From Dechloromonas denitrificans (lineage in GTDB: Bacteria > Pseudomonadota > Gammaproteobacteria > Burkholderiales > Rhodocyclaceae), in contig NZ_LODL01000035.1 of NCBI RefSeq assembly GCF_001551835.1, forward strand, positions 102,556-135,386: a stretch of DNA of 32,831 nucleotides. Direction: 5' to 3'. Position 1 is the first letter of the stretch. Every line of letters begins with the position of its first letter. Of the stretch, positions 22,232 through 29,716 are shown piece after piece. A program made the translations under genes and the position numbers. A model generated the notes under the pieces. The model made no database searches. It was not told the origin of the DNA and saw only the letters and a list, made by a program, of their open reading frames with translations.

Positions 22232-22274
22232 CCCACTTTTCAACACGTTTTCCCACTTTAGAACAACAACCCAC
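22232..22274 (-). promoter_or_regulatory. MraZ-type operator: three GTGGG boxes
   Basis: On the minus strand GTGGG occurs at 22270-22274, 22252-22256 and 22232-22236, spaced 18 and 20 bp. The last two sit in a clear direct repeat, AAAGTGGGAAAACG and AAAGTGGGTAAACG. MraZ is known to bind TGGG-type repeats in E. coli and AAAGTG-type repeats in Mycoplasma; these boxes match both. Box 1 lies in the promoter spacer, box 2 overlaps the -10 and box 3 lies about 12 bp downstream of the likely start, which fits autorepression. Confidence 0.8.
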
Positions 22275-22283
22275 CTCAGTCAA
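22255..22283 (-). promoter_or_regulatory. Promoter of mraZ and the dcw cluster
   Basis: The minus strand has -35 TTGACT (22278-22283, 5 of 6) and -10 TAAAGT (22255-22260, 4 of 6), separated by exactly 17 bp. Transcription would start near 22248, giving a leader of about 38 nt to the mraZ ATG. The GTGGG boxes are interleaved with these elements. Confidence 0.72.
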
Positions 22284-22686
22284 TAGACAAATTGGGAATT
22301 TTTTCTTATGCAACAAGGACTTACGCGCACTTTTGTTGACGAATCGCTATTGAAATTACCCTTAAAAATCAAAGCACGGACATAGACACTTAAAGTGACT
22401 TATAAGGATTTGAGGCAAATCAATTGCCACCCACCCAGCGCATGCCGTCGTGGTAAAACGACAACTCAAAAAGGGGAAAAACGGTGCTTCCCGGCAGCAT
22501 GCCGAAAGCCGGATCACGGACACTTGGCTAGCGCGCGATGACACCCTGCGCGCTTGGTGCGACACAGTAATTGATCGGCACAACGCGCCAATCCACCCGA
22601 CGCGATGCCAAGAGGAAATGCACGGCGAGCCCGAACCGGCAGAAGAATGCTCAAGGCCCGATCACGTCTCCTGGCCCCACAAATGA
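22284..22686. other. Non-coding spacer between the mraZ promoter and the dsbC 3' end
   Basis: About 400 bp without a gene I can support. The left part (22284-22425) is AT-richer than its surroundings and holds small palindromes: CACTTAAAGTG (22387-22397), CTTATAAG (22399-22406) and GATTTG-AGG-CAAATC (22407-22421). A further minus-strand GTGGG lies at 22430-22434 within TGGGTGGGTGG. Two short open frames (22450-22686 plus, 22362-22583 minus) have no SD, no recognisable domain and no neighbour coupling. RNase P RNA, which often lies near mraZ in related bacteria, is not here: none of its conserved core is visible. Confidence 0.5.
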
Positions 22687-22711
22687 CAAGGGCGACCGGT
22701 GGTCGCCCTTG
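22687..22711 (-). terminator. Hairpin after dsbC, probable terminator
   Basis: An 11-bp perfect stem (CAAGGGCGACC / GGTCGCCCTTG) with a 3-nt loop begins 19 nt after the dsbC stop. The minus strand then reads TCATTTG, so the U-run is weak. It probably ends or protects the dsbC transcript. Confidence 0.55.
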
Positions 22712-22729
22712 GCTGAAATCTGCGACTGA

Positions 22730-23434
22730 CTATCTAGCCAGATTCAACTTTTGCTCGATCCTCGCCAGCGGCATCGCCCCCGGCACACGTTCGCCATCAA
22801 CGAAGAACATGGTCGGCGTACCAGTGATGTTGAGCTTGCGCCCGAACTCCTGATTCTTGCCGATTGCTGCGGTGTCACAATCCTCTTTGGCGGCCGGCGC
22901 CCGTCCGTCAATCATCCAGTCATTCCAGGCCTTGGCGCGATCAGCCGCACACCAGATCTGCTTCGACTTGCGGACAGAATCTTCGGACAGGATCGGATAA
23001 AGGAAGGTGTAAACCGTGACGTTTTCAAGCTTGGCAATATCCTTGGCCAGACGCTTGCAATAACCACAGTTCGGATCCTCGAAGGTCGCCAGAACGCGCT
23101 TGCCATCGCCGCGCACCTGCTTGATCGCACGATCGAGGGGCAAGTCGCTGAACTTGATCGCCGTCAGCTTTTTCATCCGCTCGTCGGTGACATTCTTCAT
23201 CGTCTTGGCATCAATCAGCTGCGCCCCAACCATGATGGCACTCATTTTCTCGTCGGTGTAGAAGATATTGCCGTCAGCGTAAACCTCGTACAGACCAAGG
23301 TAACCCGACTTGGCAACACTCTCCACCTTCGCCCCCAACTTGGCCTCCATCCCCTTTCTGATCTCGACCTCATCGGCCGGGCTTGCTGTACTGAAGAGAA
23401 GCGCCATTGAAAGCGATACAAGTTTCACGAACAT
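22730..23434 (-). CDS. dsbC: Thiol:disulfide interchange protein DsbC (periplasmic disulfide isomerase)
   Basis: DsbC reshuffles wrong disulfides in periplasmic proteins and is kept reduced by DsbD. The 234-residue protein has a signal peptide (about 1-20), an N-terminal dimerisation domain, a linker, and a thioredoxin domain with the redox site CGYC (123-126), the cis-proline loop TGTPT (204-208) and a second cysteine pair (Cys162, Cys186) as in the E. coli enzyme. An SD AGGAGA overlaps the stop of the upstream FAD hydroxylase 9 nt away, so the two are co-transcribed. A periplasmic isomerase fits a cell making multi-heme cytochromes such as NapB and NapC, but no direct link is shown. Confidence 0.95.
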   Translation of the reverse strand: MFVKLVSLSMALLFSTASPADEVEIRKGMEAKLGAKVESVAKSGYLGLYEVYADGNIFYTDEKMSAIMVGAQLIDAKTMKNVTDERMKKLTAIKFSDLPLDRAIKQVRGDGKRVLATFEDPNCGYCKRLAKDIAKLENVTVYTFLYPILSEDSVRKSKQIWCAADRAKAWNDWMIDGRAPAAKEDCDTAAIGKNQEFGRKLNITGTPTMFFVDGERVPGAMPLARIEQKLNLAR

Positions 23435-23443
23435 CCAGTTCTC

Positions 23444-24607
23444 CTAAAGAGCACCCAGCGCATAACGCACCAGGGCATTTTTCATAAAGGGCAAGCCATT
23501 GGTCAGATTGAGGCCGGCATTACGCAAGGCACGCAGGCCAGGCGGCGTCTCGCGAAACAGGCGACGCAAGCCGTCAGTCGTTGCCTGCATCAATATTGTT
23601 TCTTCCCGGCGCGCCCGCTGGTAGCGACGAAGCAGGCGTTCATCGCCAATATCCTGCCAAGGCTGGGTTCCGGACAGCAAGCCAGCCAACGCACTGGCAT
23701 CTTGAAAACCGAGATTGATGCCATGACCGGACAAGGGATGAATGCCATGCGCCGCATCGCCGATCAAGGCCAGCCGCGGCGCGACAGTTTGCGGCACGCG
23801 CATCAGGCGCAGCGGAAAGGCGGCAGGCGGAGTCAGCAACTGCAATCGCCCAAGGCGATTAGCCCCCGCCTCGGCGACTCGCTCACAGAGCGCCTCCGGG
23901 GCCAGCGCACAAAGTTGGTCCGCATGGTCATCGGGAGTAGACCAGACAATGGAAATGCGGTTCCCGGGCAAGGGCAGGTAGGCCAGAACACCATCATCGC
24001 GGAACCATTGATAGGCAATATTGCGATGCGGCGTTTCGACCGAAAAATTGGCCACCAGCCCTTTCTCGTTATACGGACTATTTAGTGCGGCCAACCCAGC
24101 CGCCTGCCGCACCCACGAATCACGGCCATCAGCAGCAACCAGCAAACGAGCCGACAATGTCACGCCATCAGCCAACTTGAGGACGGCCGCATCGTGGCGG
24201 AACTCAAGCTGCGCCGGCCGGGCCGGACAGAACAGGGTGAGATTGCTTTGCCGCTTGGCACTCTCCCAGAACTCGCAAGCCATCAATGACGACTCGAGAA
24301 TCCAGCCCAGTTCAGAGACACCGGTATCGAAGGCCGAAAAATCGAGCTTTCCGCCTGCGTCGCCAAAAATCTGCATGGCGCGAATCGGAGCCATACGCGC
24401 CCGATCGAGATGCTTCCAGGCGCCAATCGATTCGAGAAAGAGGGCATTAGCCGGGCTGATCGCGTAGATACGCGCATCCCACCCCTCAGACTGGTGCGGC
24501 GCCTGGCTTTCCACCAGGGCAATCCGCAGGCGGCTATCCCGCAAGGCGATGGCCAGACTGGCTCCAGCCAGGCCGCCGCCGACGATAATCAGATCAAATT
24601 GCTGCAT
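23444..24607 (-). CDS. UbiH/UbiF/VisC/COQ6-family FAD-dependent hydroxylase (ubiquinone biosynthesis)
   Basis: This family hydroxylates the ubiquinone ring using FAD, NADPH and oxygen. The 387-residue protein has the FAD-binding GGGLAGASLA (10-19), the DGRDSWVR motif (160-167) and the second FAD motif with GDAAH (283-287) followed by HPLSGHGINLGF. These features fix the family but not the ring position; UbiH, UbiF, UbiI, UbiL and UbiM look alike at this level, so no symbol is given. It lies 38 bp after the disordered-protein gene and 9 nt before dsbC. No strong SD precedes the ATG; a CATAAT lies about 10 nt upstream. Confidence 0.9.
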   Translation of the reverse strand: MQQFDLIIVGGGLAGASLAIALRDSRLRIALVESQAPHQSEGWDARIYAISPANALFLESIGAWKHLDRARMAPIRAMQIFGDAGGKLDFSAFDTGVSELGWILESSLMACEFWESAKRQSNLTLFCPARPAQLEFRHDAAVLKLADGVTLSARLLVAADGRDSWVRQAAGLAALNSPYNEKGLVANFSVETPHRNIAYQWFRDDGVLAYLPLPGNRISIVWSTPDDHADQLCALAPEALCERVAEAGANRLGRLQLLTPPAAFPLRLMRVPQTVAPRLALIGDAAHGIHPLSGHGINLGFQDASALAGLLSGTQPWQDIGDERLLRRYQRARREETILMQATTDGLRRLFRETPPGLRALRNAGLNLTNGLPFMKNALVRYALGAL

Positions 24608-24645
24608 GACGGCAATTATGCCGCTTTACGGGAGCGAACAGAACG

Positions 24646-25020
24646 TCAGGCGGCGGGATTGCCACCACCGGCGCCACCGGAACCACCCGACGAGGGCTTG
24701 TTCTGACGCGGACGACGGTTGTTGTTATTGGTGTTGGTACGTGGCCGATGCTTTTTCTGCTGGCCAAGGCCACCGCCACCACTGCCGCCGGCTGGCTTGC
24801 CATGGTGATGACCGCCACCGGTACTACCACCCATCGGCTCATTGCCGGAAATGCGGTTGCCGGGCGCCAGTTGAATTTCAAGCTCGATGATCTCGTCCCA
24901 CTGCTCATCTGTCCTGTCCCGCTCGGGAACGGACAGCAGTTCGCGCAGGCGGCGACGGTTGTCGATAGGCTGCGGGGCGGGCGGAGTAACAGGCGGGTTT
25001 TCTGGGTTTGGATTATTCAT
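24646..25020 (-). CDS. Hypothetical protein: short helical N-terminus and Gly/Asn/basic disordered tail
   Basis: I do not recognise a named family. The 124 residues begin with a Pro/Asn-rich stretch (NNPNPENPPVTPPAPQP), then a charged helical segment (about 20-52, NRRRLRELLSVPERDRTDEQ followed by WDEIIELEIQLAPGN), then a low-complexity tail rich in Gly, His, Asn, Arg and Lys (GGGHHHGK, NTNNNNRRPRQNK, GGSGGAGGG). Such tails are typical of RNA-binding or condensate-forming proteins, but this is only a resemblance. The ATG lies 9 nt after the T-run of the HU terminator, and the preceding bases (TTTTTACTTGTGCA) show no SD. It may depend on read-through, an internal promoter or SD-less initiation. 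Low complexity lowers confidence slightly, but the frame is clean and the helical part looks protein-like. Confidence 0.68.
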   Translation of the reverse strand: MNNPNPENPPVTPPAPQPIDNRRRLRELLSVPERDRTDEQWDEIIELEIQLAPGNRISGNEPMGGSTGGGHHHGKPAGGSGGGGLGQQKKHRPRTNTNNNNRRPRQNKPSSGGSGGAGGGNPAA

Positions 25021-25029
25021 TGCACAAGT

Positions 25030-25061
25030 AAAAAGCGGAGCCCGTTTAGCGCGAGCCCCGC
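25030..25061 (-). terminator. Rho-independent terminator of the HU gene
   Basis: On the minus strand a 10-bp stem (GCGGGGCTCG / CGGGCTCCGC, two G-U pairs) with a 7-nt loop is followed at once by five T. It lies 16 nt after the HU stop. Confidence 0.85.
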
Positions 25062-25077
25062 ATTCGAAGATGCCAGA

Positions 25078-25377
25078 TTATTTCTTCTTGGCAGGAGACT
25101 TCTTGGGGGCGACTGCCGCCTTGAAAGCGGTACCGGCAGAGAATTTCGGCACGGTTGTGGCCGGAATTTTCAGCGTAGCGCCGGTCTTGGGATTCTTGCC
25201 GGTGCGCGCTGCGCGCTGAGCGGACTTGAATGTGCCGAAACCAACGAGGGTAACAGATTCCCCTTCTGAGACGGTTTTTACAACCGCACCAATAATCGCC
25301 GACAGCGCCTTATCGGCGGCGGCTTTGGTAATACCAGCTTCTTTTGCAGCAACTTCGACCAGCTCGGATTTATTCAT
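25078..25377 (-). CDS. hup: HU-family DNA-binding protein with basic C-terminal tail
   Basis: HU is a dimeric nucleoid protein that bends and compacts DNA. The 99-residue protein has the helical dimerisation part (MNKSELVEVAAKEAGITKAA) and the signature GFGTFKSAQRAARTGKNPKTG (46-66), with the DNA-intercalating proline at 63. It is about 9 residues longer than classical 90-residue HU because of a lysine/proline tail, PKKSPAKKK. An excellent SD (AGGAGG, 8 nt before the ATG) suggests high expression, and it is a single-gene unit closed by a strong terminator. IHF is less likely given the HU-type signature. Confidence 0.95.
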   Translation of the reverse strand: MNKSELVEVAAKEAGITKAAADKALSAIIGAVVKTVSEGESVTLVGFGTFKSAQRAARTGKNPKTGATLKIPATTVPKFSAGTAFKAAVAPKKSPAKKK

Positions 25378-25549
25378 CTAAGTGCCTCCTGTTACCTGTT
25401 GGTTAGTAAGAAAACTGGCCGTTGGGACGGCAGCACAATAAAAGTAGCACACCTTGCAGGATTAGTGTTGGCGCGGAAAGCCATATTTCGCGGAGGCAAG
25501 GTGAATATTTGTAATTTACATACGTTGACCGCAGCAATACCGCGCAAAA

Positions 25550-25578
25550 GACAACCCCGGCCTCAAGCCGGGGTTGTC
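25550..25578 (-). terminator. Rho-independent terminator of the nap operon
   Basis: A 12-bp perfect stem (GACAACCCCGGC / GCCGGGGTTGTC) with loop CTCAA (TTGAG on the minus strand) begins 22 nt after the napC stop and is followed on the minus strand by CTTTTGCG. Between it and the HU start (25378-25549) I see only the HU leader; an open frame at 25399-25590 (plus) runs through the hairpin and is not supported. Confidence 0.8.
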
Positions 25579-25600
25579 GGGCGCGACTGACAAAGCCTAA

Positions 25601-26227
25601 TTACTTGCTTTCATCCTTGGGTTTATCGCCGTGAGAAATCTCGACGGCCCCCTCGTTCTGCTTGCCGATGTGCTGGTCGATTGCCGGCAATTGGTGAGCA
25701 ATACCCTTATGGCAGTCGATGCAGGTCTTGCCTTGATCAAATGCCACCGGATGAGTCCGTGCTGCACGATTGCCCTGTTCCGTATAGTCCATGTAATCGT
25801 AACGGTGACAGTTGCGGCATTCGCGGGAATCGGTGGACTTCATGCGATCCCATTCATGCTGCGCCAGTTCGTGACGTTTCTTGTTGAACTTCTCCGGCGT
25901 GTCGATGGTGCCGAGGATCTTGTGCAGAACTTCGTTCGAAGCCTGGATTTTGCGGATCATCTTCGGCCCCCACTCCTTCGGCACATGGCAGTCGGGACAG
26001 GTGGCGCGAACGCCGGTACGGTTCGTATAGTGAATGGTGTTCTGATATTCCTTGAAGACGTTTTCTTCCATCTCATGGCAGGAGATACAGAACGATTCCT
26101 TGTTGGTCGCCTCCAGAGCCCAGTTGAAGCCCCCCCAGAAAACGATACCGGCAACGAACAGCAGCAGTGCGCTGACCAGACCGATCCGCTTGAGCCAAGC
26201 GGGCATGTATTTTTCGAGACTCATCAT
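25601..26227 (-). CDS. napC: Tetraheme c-type cytochrome NapC (quinol dehydrogenase)
   Basis: NapC takes electrons from the quinol pool and passes them to the periplasmic NapAB. The 208-residue protein has an N-terminal membrane anchor (about 14-33) and four CXXCH heme sites: CISCH (47-51), CPDCH (77-81), CRNCH (137-141) and CIDCH (169-173), the NapC/NirT pattern. Two ATGs stand in tandem (26227 and 26224). The SD AAGGGGG overlaps the napB stop and is better spaced for the second, so the protein may be one residue shorter. Last gene of the operon, followed by a strong terminator. Confidence 0.95.
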   Translation of the reverse strand: MMSLEKYMPAWLKRIGLVSALLLFVAGIVFWGGFNWALEATNKESFCISCHEMEENVFKEYQNTIHYTNRTGVRATCPDCHVPKEWGPKMIRKIQASNEVLHKILGTIDTPEKFNKKRHELAQHEWDRMKSTDSRECRNCHRYDYMDYTEQGNRAARTHPVAFDQGKTCIDCHKGIAHQLPAIDQHIGKQNEGAVEISHGDKPKDESK

Positions 26228-26233
26228 TCCCCC

Positions 26234-26671
26234 TTAGTTTTTGGTAGCTGGCTTGTAGGTATTTTCCACCAGCGGCTTGGCATCGTACTGCGGCACATGG
26301 CACTGCATGCAGAAATAACGACGCGGCGAGATGTTTTCGTGTTTCTTGTCTTCGCGGTCCAAATAGTGCGACTTGGCAACCTTGGTCGCCCCGGTTTCTT
26401 CGGCGCGCGCCTTCGAATGGCAGTCCATGCACTTGTTGAAATTCTGGGTGATGTTGTAGCCCTTGACGCTATGCGGGATCAGCGGCGGCTGTTTCTGGAA
26501 ATTGCGGGGAATGGTGTCCTTGTCCTTCTCGGGACGGAACATATCGACCTTGGACTCCTGTTCAATCGCGACGTCGCCCCGTTCAGACAACAACTTTTCC
26601 TGCGCGCAGGCACTGCCGACTCCGGAAAGGAGCACGGCAGCAGCCAGGGCCAGAGCAGGGATAAATCTCAT
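26234..26671 (-). CDS. napB: Diheme c-type cytochrome NapB, small subunit of periplasmic nitrate reductase
   Basis: NapB carries electrons from NapC to the NapA catalytic subunit in the periplasm. The 145-residue precursor has a signal peptide (about 1-23, cleavage near ACAQ) and two heme sites, CMDCH (81-85) and CMQCH (121-125). Conserved histidines outside the heme motifs (His67, His102) are candidates for the distal ligands known in the family. SD GGAGGT lies 8 nt before the ATG. It follows napA after a 70-bp spacer that contains a hairpin. Confidence 0.96.
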   Translation of the reverse strand: MRFIPALALAAAVLLSGVGSACAQEKLLSERGDVAIEQESKVDMFRPEKDKDTIPRNFQKQPPLIPHSVKGYNITQNFNKCMDCHSKARAEETGATKVAKSHYLDREDKKHENISPRRYFCMQCHVPQYDAKPLVENTYKPATKN

Positions 26672-26691
26672 GGTTTATTACCTCCGATGAA

Positions 26692-26717
26692 CGGCCGGAG
26701 CAACCCGGCCGCTTTTT
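26692..26717 (+). other. Hairpin with T-run in the napA-napB spacer
   Basis: A 7-bp stem (CGGCCGG / CCGGCCG, 26692-26698 and 26705-26711) with a 6-nt loop is followed by CTTTTT on the plus strand. The nap genes read the other way, so for them it is a hairpin without a U-run. It could stabilise or separate the napA and napB messages, or stop antisense transcription. Confidence 0.5.
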
Positions 26718-26741
26718 CGTTATGGGTGGGCGCGATGGCGA

Positions 26742-29255
26742 TCAGGCCTTGATAACCTTGACGGCGCACTTCTTGTAATCCGTTTCCTTGGAAATCGGGC
26801 AAGTCGCGTCCAGCGTCAGCTTATTGATCAGGCGACCGGCATCGAAGAAGGGAACGAAGACCAAGCCACGCGGCGGCTTGTTGCGACCACGGGTTTCGAC
26901 GCGCAACTGGATTTCACCGCGCCGCGAAGCCACCTTGACCTCCATGCCGCGCTGCAAACCGCGCGCCTTGGCATCATCCGGATGCATGAACAGCACGGCA
27001 TCGGGGAAGGCCTTGTAGAGCTCTGGCACACGCCGGGTCATCGAACCGGTATGCCAGTGCTCCAGCACACGACCGGTACACAGCCAGAGGTCGTATTCTT
27101 TGTCCGGCGACTCGGCAGGCGGCTGATACGGCAGTGCGAAAATGACCGCCTTGCCGTCCTTATGGCCGTAGAACTTCACACCCTCGCCCTTCTTGACGTA
27201 CGGGTCATAGCCTTCGCGGAAGCGCCACAACGTTTCCTTGCCGCCAACCACCGGCCAGCGCAGACCACGCGCCTGGTGGTAGGTTTCGAATGGGGCCAGG
27301 TCATGACCGTGACCACGACCAAAGGCGGCATATTCTTCGAACAAGCCCTTCTGCGGATAGAAACCGAAATGCTTGGCTTCATCGTTGTCGAAGCCGGGCT
27401 GGGTTTCCTTGGCCGGGAACTTGTTGACCACGCCGTTCGCGTACAGCGCGTCGAACAGGGTCTTGCCCTTGAGCTTCGGTGCCTTGGCCAGCAATTCGGC
27501 AGGCCAAACCTCTTCCATCTTGAAGCGCTTGGAGAACTCCATCAGCTGCCACAAGTCGGAACGAGCCTCGCCTGGAGCACGGACCTGCTGGCGCCAGAAC
27601 TGGGTACGACGCTCGGCATTGCCAAAGGCCCCTTCCTTCTCGACCCACATCGCGGTCGGCAGGATCAGGTCGGCCGCCATACAGGAAACGGTCGGGTACG
27701 GGTCGGAAACAACGATGAAGTTGGCCGGGTTACGCCAGCCCGGGAACATTTCCTCGTTGATGTTCGGCCCGGCCTGCATGTTGTTGTTGCACTGCTGCCA
27801 GTAGAAATTGACCTTGCCATCCTTCAGAGCGCGCTGCATGGCCACGGCGTGGAAACCGATCTTGTCGGGAATCGTGCCTTCCGGCAGACCCCACAGTTCT
27901 TCGGTGTGCTTGCGGTGTTCCGGGTTGGTGACAACCATGTCGGCCGGTAGGCGATGCGAGAAGGTACCGACTTCGCGCGCCGTACCGCAGGCGGACGGCT
28001 GGCCGGTCAGCGAGAACGGGCTATTGCCCGGCTCGGAGATCTTGCCGGTCAGCAGGTGGATGTTATAGACGAGGTTGTTGGCCCAAGTGCCACGGGTATG
28101 CTGATTGAAGCCCATGGTCCAGAACGAGACGACCTTGATCTTCGGGTCGGCATACAGTTCGGCCAGTGCCTTCAGGTCCTTCTCAGGCACGCCGGACAGC
28201 TTGGAAACCTTCTCGACGGTGTATTCGGAAACGAACTTCTTGTACTCGTCGAAGGTAATCGGGTCGGACTTGCCGGTGTCGCCCTTCGGCTTGCCGTCGG
28301 CTCCAGGATAACCGTTGCTGGTCGCATCTTTTTCCAAAGCATGCGTCGGACGCAGGCCGTAGCCGATGTCGGTCGCGCTCTTCTTGAAATTGATGTTCTT
28401 GTCGATGAAGGCCTGATTGACCTTGCCGTTCTGGATGATGTAGTTGGCGACATAGTTGAGGATCGCCAGATCGGTCTGCGGCGTGAAGATCATCGGGATG
28501 TCGGCCAGCTCATAGGAGCGGTGCTCGTAGGTCGACATTACGGCGACCTTGACCCCCTTGTTCGACAGCTTGCGGTCGGTGATGCGGGTCCACAGGATCG
28601 GATGCATTTCCGCCATGTTCGAACCCCACAGCACGAAGGCATCGGCATGCTCGATATCGTCGTAGCAGCCCATCGGCTCGTCGATACCGAAAGTGCGCAT
28701 GAAGCCTGCAACTGCCGAGGCCATACAGTGACGCGCATTGGGATCGAGGTTGTTGGTGCGGAAGCCAGCCTTCATCAGCTTGGAGGCGGCATAGCCTTCC
28801 CACACTGTCCACTGACCGGAACCAAACATGGCCAGACCGTTCGGGCCCTTGGCCTTGAGCGTCGCCTTGGCCTTTTCTTCCATGATGTCGAAGGCCTGCT
28901 TCCAGGAGATCGGCGTGAACTCGCCGTTCTTGTCGTACTTGCCATCCTTCATGCGCAGCATCGGCGAGGTCAGACGATCCTTGCCGTACATGATCTTGGA
29001 AAGGAAATAACCCTTGATGCAGTTCAGGCCGCGATTGACCGGCGCATCCGGGTCGCCCTGAGTGGCGACCACTTGGCCGCCCTGGGTGCCGACCAGCACG
29101 CTGCAACCGGTGCCGCAAAAGCGGCAAGGAGCCTTGTCCCAGCGAATTTCGTCCTTGCCGGTGGCGGCGACCGCACTGGCTCCAGGCATTCCGGCCGCTG
29201 ATATGGCCGCGGCAACTGCGTTGGCCTTGATGAAATCCCGTCGATTGAGTTTCAC
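26742..29255 (-). CDS. napA: Periplasmic nitrate reductase catalytic subunit NapA (GTG start)
   Basis: NapA reduces nitrate to nitrite in the periplasm at a molybdenum bis-MGD site fed by one [4Fe-4S] cluster. The 837-residue precursor has a twin-arginine signal ([10 protein letters not shown], Arg5-Arg6, hydrophobic to about 30). Cluster cysteines are Cys44, Cys47, Cys51 and Cys79 (CRFCGTGC and LNCIKG); the molybdenum ligand is Cys177 in [17 protein letters not shown]. The start is GTG at 29255, overlapping the napD TGA as GTGA, with the SD GAGGAGGT lying inside the last napD codons, so napA synthesis is tied to that of its chaperone NapD. Confidence 0.97.
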   Translation of the reverse strand: MKLNRRDFIKANAVAAAISAAGMPGASAVAATGKDEIRWDKAPCRFCGTGCSVLVGTQGGQVVATQGDPDAPVNRGLNCIKGYFLSKIMYGKDRLTSPMLRMKDGKYDKNGEFTPISWKQAFDIMEEKAKATLKAKGPNGLAMFGSGQWTVWEGYAASKLMKAGFRTNNLDPNARHCMASAVAGFMRTFGIDEPMGCYDDIEHADAFVLWGSNMAEMHPILWTRITDRKLSNKGVKVAVMSTYEHRSYELADIPMIFTPQTDLAILNYVANYIIQNGKVNQAFIDKNINFKKSATDIGYGLRPTHALEKDATSNGYPGADGKPKGDTGKSDPITFDEYKKFVSEYTVEKVSKLSGVPEKDLKALAELYADPKIKVVSFWTMGFNQHTRGTWANNLVYNIHLLTGKISEPGNSPFSLTGQPSACGTAREVGTFSHRLPADMVVTNPEHRKHTEELWGLPEGTIPDKIGFHAVAMQRALKDGKVNFYWQQCNNNMQAGPNINEEMFPGWRNPANFIVVSDPYPTVSCMAADLILPTAMWVEKEGAFGNAERRTQFWRQQVRAPGEARSDLWQLMEFSKRFKMEEVWPAELLAKAPKLKGKTLFDALYANGVVNKFPAKETQPGFDNDEAKHFGFYPQKGLFEEYAAFGRGHGHDLAPFETYHQARGLRWPVVGGKETLWRFREGYDPYVKKGEGVKFYGHKDGKAVIFALPYQPPAESPDKEYDLWLCTGRVLEHWHTGSMTRRVPELYKAFPDAVLFMHPDDAKARGLQRGMEVKVASRRGEIQLRVETRGRNKPPRGLVFVPFFDAGRLINKLTLDATCPISKETDYKKCAVKVIKA

Positions 29256-29518
29256 GCCTCTACCTCCTCGGTATCTGATTTATCTGATTCATCGTCGCTA
29301 TATTGATAAACCATGGCTACCGATGCGACGCCGGGGATACCATGCATGGCCGCGTAACTGTCGGCAGCCGAATTCGTATCACTATCTTCAATAGTGACGA
29401 CAAGCTTTCCTTCCGGGCTTTGAGCATGAATCTCGACCCCCGGCATTTTCTGCAACGCCACACAGACCTCTTCGAGACGTATGGGTGCAACATGCAAAAT
29501 GGCACTGGATATGTTCAT
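29252..29518 (-). CDS. napD: NapD, chaperone for NapA maturation
   Basis: NapD binds the NapA twin-arginine signal peptide and holds back export until cofactors are loaded. The 88-residue protein has the small ferredoxin-like fold pattern of the family ([20 protein letters not shown], then [20 protein letters not shown], then [16 protein letters not shown]) and an acidic tail. It is the first gene of the operon. SD GGAGGT stands 8 nt before the ATG at 29518. It is coupled to napA by a GTGA overlap. No napE, napF, napG or napH is present in this operon. Confidence 0.93.
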   Translation of the reverse strand: MNISSAILHVAPIRLEEVCVALQKMPGVEIHAQSPEGKLVVTIEDSDTNSAADSYAAMHGIPGVASVAMVYQYSDDESDKSDTEEVEA

Positions 29519-29554
29519 CCGGCCCTACCTCCAAAATTACATCGGCCACAAACC

Positions 29555-29570
29555 GATACGGGACCGTATC
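29555..29570. promoter_or_regulatory. Perfect palindrome upstream of napD
   Basis: GATACGG-GA-CCGTATC: 7-bp arms, 2-bp centre, 37 bp before the napD ATG. It lies where the -10/+1 region of a nap promoter driven from the FNR-type site would fall. It could be an operator or an mRNA leader hairpin; it does not match the NarL/NarP 7-2-7 heptamer pattern. Confidence 0.5.
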
Positions 29571-29594
29571 TTCCCGATCTAGAAAAGCAAGCAA

Positions 29595-29608
29595 TTGATA
29601 TGAGTCAA
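29595..29608. promoter_or_regulatory. FNR/ANR-type binding site upstream of napDABC
   Basis: TTGAT-ATGA-GTCAA matches the FNR consensus TTGAT-N4-ATCAA at 9 of 10 positions. Its centre is about 83 bp before the napD ATG, so a class II (-41.5) arrangement would put the nap start of transcription near 29560 with a roughly 41-nt leader. Anaerobic control by FNR is known for nap in other proteobacteria; the assignment here is by motif only. Confidence 0.6.
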
Positions 29609-29716
29609 CTTCATACCGCTGACCGAATCAACCTACTACCAATAGCAGCCAGAACTAGTACTTTCTATCTACGTCATAGCCCGCCACAAGCCAACTATCA
29701 AGCCAGGCGGCCGTCG

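Noticed and set aside
21763..22236. Longer starts for mraZ (22236), lpxC (5761), ftsA (8299), ahpF (30447) and dciA (4072)
   Set aside because: The extra residues have no family similarity and overlap operators, promoters, upstream genes or the structured ahp spacer.
22450..22686. 78-codon plus-strand frame (GTG start) and 22362-22583 minus-strand frame
   Set aside because: No SD, no recognisable domain, composition unlike neighbouring proteins, and no coupling to a neighbour.
22284..22729. RNase P RNA (rnpB) upstream of mraZ
   Set aside because: Common near mraZ in betaproteobacteria, but the conserved GAGGAAAGTCCGGGC and ACAGAACCCGGCTTA blocks are absent on both strands.
25399..25590. 63-codon plus-strand frame between HU and napC
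   Set aside because: It runs through the nap terminator hairpin and has no domain or convincing start.
29555..29570. NarL/NarP binding site in the nap promoter
   Set aside because: The dyad does not contain TACYYMT heptamers in 7-2-7 arrangement; a lone TACCGCT in the spacer has no partner.
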